Below, in pieces: positions 1-6,833 of a DNA stretch of 33,566 nt. Source of the stretch: Planctomycetota bacterium (GTDB taxonomy: Bacteria; Planctomycetota; Planctomycetia; Gemmatales; Gemmataceae); contig JAKOSN010000034.1 in the NCBI GenBank assembly GCA_029777335.1, forward strand, positions 1 to 33,566, read 5' to 3'. Under the pieces are notes generated by a model. The model saw nothing but the letters and a program-made list of their open reading frames with translations, searched no databases and was not told the origin of the DNA. The position numbers and the translations under genes were made by a program. The stretch's first letter is position 1, and every line of letters begins with the position of its first letter.

Positions 1-1664
1 CCCACCGCGCGAATGGCGCCTTGACGCAGAAAACTGCCGTGTCCCTTGAAGGAGTCCAGCAGTTCCCCGGTAGCCACACTCCAGAGGCGAACCACCCACG
101 CCTGGCGCGAGGACGAGGTACTGTCACTCCCCGCCACGAGCAGACGCCCATCGGGAGACAACGCCAGCACAATCCGTTGCGCCCGGACCGAGGGATACTT
201 GATCGTGGCGAGCCGACGCCCCGTGGCGACCTCCCAGCGTTGCAACTGTCCGCGCACACTGGCGATGATCACCTGCGTCCCGTCAGGGGTAAACGCGACG
301 GCAGTCACCTCGCCTCCCTGCGGACTGAGCAGGCGAAGCTCCCGGCCCGAGGCACAATCCCACAGGCGCACGGTGCCATCGGCAGATCCAGAGACAAGCT
401 GGGTTCCCTCGGGTGAACAGGCGACACTCCAGACCACCCCCTGATGCCCCTCGAACAGCTGTCCCCCCCGCGCTGGGGGCTTGGGTTTGGTGCGAAAGAC
501 ATATAGCACCACCGCTCCCCCCAGGAGCACCCCTTCGAGCACCAACAAGAACACTCCCATCGCCATGGACGGATCTTGCCTGGCCCAGCGCAAAGCGAAC
601 TGAGGCGGATGCGCCTGCGGCAAGGCGGGGAAGATCCACCCGGCGAGCGCGAAGGCGACGCCCCCGGCCAGAACCCCCGTCAGCATGCCCACCAGCGCTC
701 CCCGCAAGGTCTGTCCGACGACCCATGGCAGTTCATGATCCTCGCGTTCATCCCAGCGATTCCAGGCCGCCGACCAGAGGGCGAAGCCTCCCAGCCCCGC
801 CGCCCCGGCGCTGATCCATCCTTCCCACCCCGAGTACCCGGTGCCAATCCCCCAGGTGAGCGCGCCCGCCCCCGCTCCAGCGAGGGCCTCGGTGGCAAAG
901 TGGCGATGGTTCACACCGAAACTGATCTTGCTCACCAGCAAGGAGAGAAGAACCACCGTCCCCACGATAGGCCCGCCCAGAAACGCACCAAGAATCGCAG
1001 GCCCTGCCCCGACCAGACGCCACAACACCACTGCCAGCACGGTCGCGCCCACAGCCGCCAGGTATCCGCCATAGAGCATGAGCGCCCAGGGCGGACGCGT
1101 CAGCCGCCGTTGGAAAGGCGTGAGCCACATTCCACACACCGTCAGCCCAACCAGCCCCCCCTGCCGTTGTCCCTCCGGTCCAGCGCACACCCAACCAATC
1201 AGACTGCCCAGGCAAAAGTGGTGAAACCCAAGAATCCCCCAGCTCACCCCGGTCAGGAGCAGGGTGAGGAGAAAGCGACCCACGTGAGGGAAAGTGCGGT
1301 CCCTGTCGCCGTCCAGTTCGTGCTCCTCGACGGGCGGACCGGGGGTGCGGTCTTTCTCGCGAATGCGGCCCAGCACCAGCGCCCAGGCTTCCACCACCCA
1401 GTGGGCCGCCTGGGGAGTGACATCCTTGCCCAGTCTGGTCAGCAGTTGTTCGCGCAACCTGTCCCAGGGAAGCGCGGGCTCGGCGTCGAGGATGGCGGCT
1501 GGGATGTCGCGATCGAGAGCGTAGATCAGCAGTTCCACATCCCCGGCATAGCCCGAACAGTTTTCGAGGAGAAGATCCCGGCAGCGGTCGCGCTCTTTCC
1601 ACAATTCCGAGCCGTGATGAGCGAGAAGTTCCTGCAATTGATAACGAACATGGTTGTTGAACAT
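1..1664 (-). CDS. Polytopic membrane protein with C-terminal WD40 repeats (partial, runs off left edge)
   Basis: The reverse strand is open from the start codon at 1664 to base 1, so the C-terminus is missing. The first ~120 residues are soluble and helical and resemble a short domain often placed N-terminally in planctomycete signalling proteins (recognition from memory). Residues ~130-390 hold about seven or eight hydrophobic segments rich in Gly, Ala and Leu. From ~404 onward WD40-type blades appear: GHQGVVWSVACSPEG, then SADGTVRLWD, then GEVTAVAFTPDG, then LALSPDGRLLVAG. The propeller probably faces the cytoplasm as a protein-binding platform, but that is inference. An in-frame ATG at 1745 would add 27 residues. 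The start at 1664 is preferred because the conserved-looking helical domain begins there and it leaves 120 nt before the divergent cyclase gene. Neither start has a clear ribosome-binding site. The partner or pathway is unknown. Confidence 0.75.
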   Translation of the reverse strand, partial: MFNNHVRYQLQELLAHHGSELWKERDRCRDLLLENCSGYAGDVELLIYALDRDIPAAILDAEPALPWDRLREQLLTRLGKDVTPQAAHWVVEAWALVLGRIREKDRTPGPPVEEHELDGDRDRTFPHVGRFLLTLLLTGVSWGILGFHHFCLGSLIGWVCAGPEGQRQGGLVGLTVCGMWLTPFQRRLTRPPWALMLYGGYLAAVGATVLAVVLWRLVGAGPAILGAFLGGPIVGTVVLLSLLVSKISFGVNHRHFATEALAGAGAGALTWGIGTGYSGWEGWISAGAAGLGGFALWSAAWNRWDEREDHELPWVVGQTLRGALVGMLTGVLAGGVAFALAGWIFPALPQAHPPQFALRWARQDPSMAMGVFLLVLEGVLLGGAVVLYVFRTKPKPPARGGQLFEGHQGVVWSVACSPEGTQLVSGSADGTVRLWDCASGRELRLLSPQGGEVTAVAFTPDGTQVIIASVRGQLQRWEVATGRRLATIKYPSVRAQRIVLALSPDGRLLVAGSDSTSSSRQAWVVRLWSVATGELLDSFKGHGSFLRQGAIRAV

Positions 1665-1784
1665 GGCGCCCACGTCTCCGGGTCCGTCAGCTCCCTGGTT
1701 CCAGCCAGGCGAGGGTGGCTGCTGCGTTGGGATGAGTGCTAACATAGCCTGCGAGCGATCGTGCGCAAACAGGAGATCATGGAA

Positions 1785-3635
1785 ATGTCGGCAACTCCCT
1801 GGACTCACCCCGCGATGGAACGTGCCTATCAGCAGGCACTGAATCGTCTGCTGACCGAGCGGGCTCCCGAGGGATACTGGAGCGGCGAACTCTCCACCTC
1901 GGCGCTTTCGACGGCGGTTGCTGTCAGTGCCCTGGCAGTGGTGCAGCAGCGGACCGCCGAACTGGGATCGTTTGACGCGCTGATCCAGGGCGGTTTGCGC
2001 TGGCTGACACTGCATCAGAATCGCGATGGCGGCTGGGGCGACACCGTGCGCTCGTTTAGCAATATCTCGACGACCATGCTCTGTCGGGCGGCCTTTCACA
2101 TGGCCGGGGATGTCACTCCCCATTATGAAACCCTGCGCCGCGCCGATGATTTCATGGCGGAACATTACGGCCCCACCCCGGAGCAGCACGCCGAGGCGGT
2201 CCGCGCTCGTTATGGCAAGGATCGCACCTTCTCGGTCCCCATCCTGGTGACAGGCGCGCTCGCCGGGTTGGTCTCCTGGCGCGAGGTGCCCGCGCTCCCC
2301 TTTGAACTGGCGTGTTTTCCGCAAGCGTGGTTTCGCTTCCTGCGTCTGCCAGTGGTCAGCTATGCCCTACCGGCGCTGATCGCCATTGGGCAGACGATTT
2401 ACCACCATCGGCCTCCGCGCAATCCCTTGACGCGCCTGATTCGCTACCTGGCGCGAGAAAAGAGCCTGCACGTTCTCCAGTCGATTCAGCCCAGCAATGG
2501 CGGTTTTCTGGAGGCCACCCCGCTCACCAGCTTTGTGACGATGAGCCTGGCGAGTGCGGGGCGCGCCGAGCACCCGGTGGTCCGCAAGGGGGTGGAGTTC
2601 ATTGTGCAGTCGGTGCGCCCTGATGGCAGCTGGCCGATTGATACCAACCTCTCCACCTGGGTGACCACGCTGAGCATCAACGCCCTTGCCGCGGGGGGAG
2701 AACTGGACACGCTCGCGCAGCGCGTGGAACTGCGTGACTGGTTATTGCAGCAACAGTATCGCGAACGACACCCCTTCACCGGAGCGGCCCCAGGAGGATT
2801 CTCGTGGACGCCTCTGCCTGGTGCCGTTCCCGACGCCGACGACACCCCAGGCGCCCTGTTGGCCTTCCATGAACTCCCGCATGAACCGGCGCATCTTCCG
2901 GCGATCTTCGCTGGCCTGAACTGGCTCGCCGATTTGCAGAACAGCGACGGCGGATGGCCCACCTTCTGCCGGGGGTGGACCAAGCTTCCCTTTGATCGCA
3001 GCGGAGCCGATCTGACAGCGCATGCCCTGCGCGCCCTGGCGGCATGGACCCGGCGGCTCTGTGGCCGACTGCCCGGCCCGCAGGATCGCGTCCGCTGGAA
3101 GTGGACCGGGAATCTTCCCCCCGAACAGAAACTCTTTCGACGGCTGAGCGAGGCCCTCCCTGCGGGACTCACCTATCTGGCGCGCACACAGCGTCCCGAC
3201 GGCTCGTGGTTGCCGCTCTGGTTTGGCAATCAGTATGCGCCCGACGATGAGAACCCCACCTATGGAACGGCGCGAGTGCTGGCTGCTTATCGGGATCTGG
3301 AACTGCTCACCTCCGAGCCGGCACGCAAGGCGCTCAGCTGGCTGGTGCGGACTCAGAATGAAGACGGCGGCTGGGGCGCAGGACCGGGCACGCCAAGCAG
3401 TATCGAGGAGACGGCGCTGGCAATCGAGGCATTGCTTGAGGCCGGGGCGCAGGCGGAGAACGCAGTCCAACGCGGTCTGCTCTGGCTGAGTCTGCGCGTG
3501 GAGAGCGGGGCGCTGGAACAGGCCACGCCGATTGGCTTTTACTTCGCCAAGTTGTGGTATTTTGAAAAGCTCTATCCGATCGTCTTCACCGTGGCAGCGC
3601 TCGGTCGGGCGCGTCGCAGGGGCGCCGGCTCCTGA
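1785..3635 (+). CDS. Squalene-hopene cyclase-like class II terpene cyclase
   Basis: This 616-residue protein belongs to the squalene/oxidosqualene cyclase superfamily, which protonates a polyprenyl chain and cyclises it to polycyclic triterpenes at the membrane surface. The acidic DADD motif (consensus DxDD, the proton donor) is at ~350-353. At least five QW-type repeats are visible, for example QNRDGGW, VRPDGSW, LQNSDGGW, TQRPDGSW and TQNEDGGW. The C-terminus ends in a Leu-Tyr-Pro...Ala-Leu-Gly-Arg segment like that of hopene cyclases. Length is normal for the family (~600-680). The start is ATG 1785, 9 nt after AGGAG at 1771-1775; ATG 1779 and GTG 1761 in the same frame are too close to or upstream of that site. 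It is followed by a polyprenyl synthase gene, consistent with isoprenoid metabolism. DxDD is followed by T-P-G rather than the usual T-A, and overall similarity seems modest, so the substrate (squalene or another polyprene) is not certain. Confidence 0.85.
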   Translation: MSATPWTHPAMERAYQQALNRLLTERAPEGYWSGELSTSALSTAVAVSALAVVQQRTAELGSFDALIQGGLRWLTLHQNRDGGWGDTVRSFSNISTTMLCRAAFHMAGDVTPHYETLRRADDFMAEHYGPTPEQHAEAVRARYGKDRTFSVPILVTGALAGLVSWREVPALPFELACFPQAWFRFLRLPVVSYALPALIAIGQTIYHHRPPRNPLTRLIRYLAREKSLHVLQSIQPSNGGFLEATPLTSFVTMSLASAGRAEHPVVRKGVEFIVQSVRPDGSWPIDTNLSTWVTTLSINALAAGGELDTLAQRVELRDWLLQQQYRERHPFTGAAPGGFSWTPLPGAVPDADDTPGALLAFHELPHEPAHLPAIFAGLNWLADLQNSDGGWPTFCRGWTKLPFDRSGADLTAHALRALAAWTRRLCGRLPGPQDRVRWKWTGNLPPEQKLFRRLSEALPAGLTYLARTQRPDGSWLPLWFGNQYAPDDENPTYGTARVLAAYRDLELLTSEPARKALSWLVRTQNEDGGWGAGPGTPSSIEETALAIEALLEAGAQAENAVQRGLLWLSLRVESGALEQATPIGFYFAKLWYFEKLYPIVFTVAALGRARRRGAGS

Positions 3636-3935
3636 GCGTGGGGGCGTGGGATCCCGGCCTGTAGTCGCTCTGGCCGCCGTCGCCGGACGACGTATGATAA
3701 TCCCGACTGTCGGGGAGATCCCCTGAATAGGGGTTTCCTCAGGCTCGTCCAGCAAGAAGAACCTTCGCACCGGAGAAACTTTCTCCCGAAGCGAATTTTC
3801 CTTGGCAATGGGCGTGCTCTTTGAGAAACTTGTTGCTGTGATCCTCGCCGCGACGGTTCTCGGGCGAGCCCGCCGGATTTCTCTCCAGCCGTTGTGCCGA
3901 CCTCTCACTGTGATGGACCCCCTCCCGAGGAGTGG
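3636..3935 (+). other. 300-nt intergenic region with small hairpins
   Basis: No convincing gene was found here. Two overlapping small hairpins lie at 3712-3723 (GGGG-AGAT-CCCC) and 3720-3733 (CCCCT-GAAT-AGGGG, followed by TTT). They share 3720-3723, so only one can form at a time. A third inverted repeat, GGAGAA/TTCTCC with a 3-nt loop, is at 3772-3786. The region could hold a weak terminator for the cyclase gene and the leader of the next gene. No clear sigma-70 promoter was found. Confidence 0.4.
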
Positions 3936-5738
3936 ATGAACGTGGCGATTGCTGCCGAACCTCAGGCCGAGAAAAAGGACAGGCGTGCCAGCACTGCCCA
4001 CCTCAAGGTTGTCCCGGAAACCAGGGAGCTGCGCGATCGCATTCGCGCTGAGGCGGCCCGGGTGGGACAGGCCTTCGACCGCTCGCGCCCGCTCACCAAG
4101 AACGAACTGCAACAGACCGCCGAGGCCCTGCTGCGCGGCATGGAGTTGGGAGAACAATACCTTGGCTTCACCATGGTCTGTCTGACCAACGAATTCTGGC
4201 GCGAACAGATCCAGGCGATTGATTTCAAACGTCGACTGTTGCTCCTGCCCCACTGCCTGAAAAACGCCGAGGGCTGTCCCGCCGACTACGATGAGTTCGG
4301 TCTGGATTGCAAGAAGTGCGGCGCCTGTTCGGTGGCCGACTTCAAGGTGAAGGCGGAGGAACTGGGTTACAAGGTGCTTGTCTCCGAGGGCACCCCGATT
4401 GTTCTGAAGATCATTGTGAGCGGGCATGTCGATGCCATCGTGGGCGTGGCTTGCCTGAACGTGCTGGAAAAAGCACTCGACAAGATCCTCCTGGCGGGCA
4501 TCCCCTGCGTCGCCGCACCGCTGCTGTCAAGCAACTGTCGCAGTACCTCGGTGGATGACGACTGGGTGGCCGAGTTGATCGATCTTCACACGCCGGCCAC
4601 CCCCACGCCCACGCGCAGTTATGTGCACCTGATGCGCGCCGCCCACCAGATCTGCGAGGAGCCGGAGTTAAGCCGGCTTGCTCCGCGTCTGCGCGCCGGC
4701 TCGACCCGCACCACCGATCCCCTCGCGGTTCACGAGAACATTGCCTACGACTGGCTGGCGCAGGGAGGCAAACGCTCACGTCCCTTTATCACCCTGGCTG
4801 CCTACGATGCCCTCAAGGGGGCCCCCGGGACGAGGTCCGCCGAAGGCTGCCAACTCCCCGATGCCATCCGCCGCACCGCCCTGGCGATCGAGGTGTTCCA
4901 CAAGGCCTCGCTGGTTCACGATGATATCGAGGACGACGACACCTTCCGCTACGGGCGCGAAACGCTCCATCGCCAGTACGGAGTGGGAACCGCGATCAAC
5001 GTGGGCGATTACCTCATCGGTCTGGGCTATCGCCTGGTCAGTCGCGATCGCAAGGAACTGGGGGGCGATTGCGCCGCCGACATCTTGAACAAGATGGCCG
5101 AGGCACATCTGAAACTCTCGGAGGGGCAGGGGGCGGAACTCCTCTGGCGCGACGCCACCGATCAAGCGCTGACTGCCCTGGACGCGCTGAAAATCTATGC
5201 CCTCAAGACCGCCCCGGCATTCGAGGCCGCCCTTTACTCGGGGTTGCGTTTGGCGGGGCCGGCGGACCACTACGAGAAGATGGTGGCCGAATTCAGCAAG
5301 AACCTGGGAGTTGCCTTCCAGATTCTCAACGATCTCAAGGACTGGGAAGGCGACGAGGACAACAAACTCGTCATCGGCCAGGACGTTCTGGCCGCTCGCC
5401 CCACGTTGCTGCTAGCGCTGGCCCTGGAAGGACTCACCGGCGCCGACAAGGAAGAACTGCTGCACCTTCTCCACCAGGCGCGGCAGGAACAACGCAGCAG
5501 TGATGGCCAGGTGCTGGTGGCGCGGGTGCAACACCTGTTCCGCCGCGCCCAGGTCTTTGCCAAGGCCGAAAAACTGATCGAGAAGTATCGGGCTCGCGCC
5601 GAGGCCCTGGCCGACGAGGTGGAACCGACCGAGTTGCGCGAGCTGCTCTATTACCTGGTCGATAACGTTCTCGACCGCCAGGCGACGGCTCCCGAACCGC
5701 CGCCGCTCCCCTTGCTCCAATTGACGACGACACCATGA
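3936..5738 (+). CDS. DUF116 domain fused to polyprenyl diphosphate synthase
   Basis: This is a 600-residue fusion. Residues ~40-220 match DUF116, a domain of unknown function with a Cys pattern suited to a metal or Fe-S site: Cys107, Cys114, Cys125, Cys128, Cys131 and Cys173, the last inside GVACLNVLEKAL. Residues ~260-580 are a trans-isoprenyl diphosphate synthase that extends allylic diphosphates with isopentenyl diphosphate. It has GGKRSRP at 277-283 and the first Asp-rich motif DDIED at 329-333. The second Asp-rich motif reads NDLKD (465-469) where DDxxD is usual. The start at ATG 3936 follows GAGG (3927-3930); GTG 3894 in frame has no ribosome-binding site. The stop overlaps the next ATG by 4 nt, so the two are probably co-translated. 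It may supply the chain for the upstream cyclase or for a prenylated quinone. Chain length cannot be read by eye. Confidence 0.88.
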   Translation: MNVAIAAEPQAEKKDRRASTAHLKVVPETRELRDRIRAEAARVGQAFDRSRPLTKNELQQTAEALLRGMELGEQYLGFTMVCLTNEFWREQIQAIDFKRRLLLLPHCLKNAEGCPADYDEFGLDCKKCGACSVADFKVKAEELGYKVLVSEGTPIVLKIIVSGHVDAIVGVACLNVLEKALDKILLAGIPCVAAPLLSSNCRSTSVDDDWVAELIDLHTPATPTPTRSYVHLMRAAHQICEEPELSRLAPRLRAGSTRTTDPLAVHENIAYDWLAQGGKRSRPFITLAAYDALKGAPGTRSAEGCQLPDAIRRTALAIEVFHKASLVHDDIEDDDTFRYGRETLHRQYGVGTAINVGDYLIGLGYRLVSRDRKELGGDCAADILNKMAEAHLKLSEGQGAELLWRDATDQALTALDALKIYALKTAPAFEAALYSGLRLAGPADHYEKMVAEFSKNLGVAFQILNDLKDWEGDEDNKLVIGQDVLAARPTLLLALALEGLTGADKEELLHLLHQARQEQRSSDGQVLVARVQHLFRRAQVFAKAEKLIEKYRARAEALADEVEPTELRELLYYLVDNVLDRQATAPEPPPLPLLQLTTTP

Positions 5739-6277
5739 ATTTTCCGGTGCGCGTGCAGGGGCCGAACGTCGCTGAGCTGTTCGGCCTCTTTCCCTCCAAC
5801 GAGGACCTCCCCGCCTACGAGGTTCTCCCTGCCAACAAGGTCCCGCCTCCCTACCATGGCTTGCTGGTCCATGAACACCACATGACCGTGACCGTGGAAG
5901 CCTATCACGGCGACCTGGTCAATGTGCAGATCCTCGAGAAACGCCAGGAAGGCGATTTCTACGCGCGCAAGATTCTTTTGGCCCTGCAGAAAACCGGCCG
6001 TATCGTCCAGTTTGGCATTGTCCGCGTGAATCTGGCTCTGTGCAGCCCCGAGGTCCGCGCCGAGATTGTCGCCGGCCAAACCCCCTTCGGCCGAATCCTG
6101 ATCAATCACAATGTGCTGCGCCGCATTGAGCCAACCGCCTTTCTGCGCTTGACTCCCACGCCCTCCATGATGAAATGGTTTGGAATGACCGAGCCACGTC
6201 CGCTCCATGGCCGGCTGGCTCTGATCCATTGCGACGATCAACCCGCGGTTGAACTCCTTGAGATTGTCGCCCCCTGA
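5735..6277 (+). CDS. Chorismate lyase-like (UbiC/DUF98 fold) protein
   Basis: This 180-residue protein has no signal peptide or membrane helix. Its layout resembles the chorismate pyruvate-lyase superfamily: a strand-rich start (MTVTVEAYHGDLVNVQIL), a central FGIVRVNL strand, then PFGRILINHNVLRRIEP corresponding to the 'lG..L......R.ie' segment, and a final strand GRLALIHCDDQPAVELLE ending in IVAP. Glu176, four residues before the terminal Pro, sits where the UbiC catalytic Glu lies in LLTExFLP-like ends. Chorismate lyase makes 4-hydroxybenzoate plus pyruvate. The start codon overlaps the stop of the polyprenyl synthase gene (ATGA, 4 nt), so the two proteins are probably made together. A chorismate-derived aromatic acid plus a polyprenyl diphosphate would be the two substrates of a UbiA-type prenyltransferase. 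This assignment rests on eye alignment and is moderate at best. An inactive or ligand-binding relative is possible. Confidence 0.6.
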   Translation: MNFPVRVQGPNVAELFGLFPSNEDLPAYEVLPANKVPPPYHGLLVHEHHMTVTVEAYHGDLVNVQILEKRQEGDFYARKILLALQKTGRIVQFGIVRVNLALCSPEVRAEIVAGQTPFGRILINHNVLRRIEPTAFLRLTPTPSMMKWFGMTEPRPLHGRLALIHCDDQPAVELLEIVAP

Positions 6278-6303
6278 GGAACCCCGCACGGAAAGGGGCC
6301 CGG

Positions 6304-6747
6304 ATGCGTCGGCACGCTGTTCTGGTCGTTGGTCTTTCACTCTGCCTGATCGGCTGCATGGAGGGGACCAAGGGCACTCCCCTGGTGCGCACCCCTTCGC
6401 TCTATGAGCGCCTGGGCGGACAGCCGATGGTGACCCGCGTGGTGGACGATTATGTCGTCAATGTTCTGGTCGCCACGGATATCTCCGCCGAGGAAAAAAA
6501 ACCGTTTCGCGAGGGTGATATCACCGCCTTGAAGAACAAGCTGGTGACCCAGATCACCACCCTGACCGCGGCTCCGCCTCCGTCAACAGGAGCGACCGCA
6601 AAGGCCCACGTTGCCGGGGTGCAGTTTACCGACTCGCAGCGGAAGGCCTTTCAGAAGGCCCTGGAAAGCAATCACCTCTCCGCGGCATTGCGCGACGAAC
6701 TGCTCACGCGGTTGGCGCCAGGCCGTTCCCCGCCAGTCAATCAATGA
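6304..6747 (+). CDS. Lipoprotein with truncated-haemoglobin-like domain
   Basis: This 147-residue predicted lipoprotein has an N-terminal Arg-Arg, a hydrophobic stretch and the lipobox LIGC with Cys18. The mature part opens with SLYERLGGQPMVTRVVDDYV, which is the usual N-terminus of group I truncated haemoglobins (helix A/B). Near residues 100-110, KAHVAGVQFTD aligns with the 'H.g..It' segment that carries the proximal haem His, so His102 is the candidate ligand. The region between them is altered: an acidic/Lys-rich stretch and a Pro-rich loop (APPPSTG) replace the normal E-helix surroundings. Haem binding is therefore plausible but unproven. A G-rich ribosome-binding site (GAAAGGGG) lies ~7 nt before the ATG. 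It follows the isoprenoid block by 26 nt and may be cotranscribed. A periplasmic globin-like sensor or scavenger is an inference only. Confidence 0.75.
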   Translation: MRRHAVLVVGLSLCLIGCMEGTKGTPLVRTPSLYERLGGQPMVTRVVDDYVVNVLVATDISAEEKKPFREGDITALKNKLVTQITTLTAAPPPSTGATAKAHVAGVQFTDSQRKAFQKALESNHLSAALRDELLTRLAPGRSPPVNQ

Positions 6748-6763
6748 GCGTCGAGTGTTTACA

Positions 6764-6802
6764 CCAGGGAGGACGACGACGCTGAGCCGTTGTCCTCCCT
6801 GG
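6764..6802. terminator. Strong bidirectional hairpin between convergent genes
   Basis: The arms CCAGGGAGGACGACG (6764-6778) and CGTTGTCCTCCCTGG (6788-6802) pair over 15 bp with a single G-U wobble and a 9-nt loop. It lies between the ends of two convergent genes. No long U tract follows on either strand, so termination strength is uncertain. Confidence 0.7.
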
Positions 6803-6833
6803 CCGGGGAATCCTGCGGTTTCGCGTGCGCCAA

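Noticed and set aside
576..1742. Long plus-strand open frame opposite the WD40 protein
   Set aside because: Its product is low-complexity (Pro/Arg/His) and it lies antisense to a frame with clear WD40 motifs. GC-rich DNA often keeps the opposite frame open.
2742..4427. 561-residue minus-strand open frame
   Set aside because: It crosses the cyclase and polyprenyl synthase genes and has no recognisable domain, while both of those have strong catalytic motifs.
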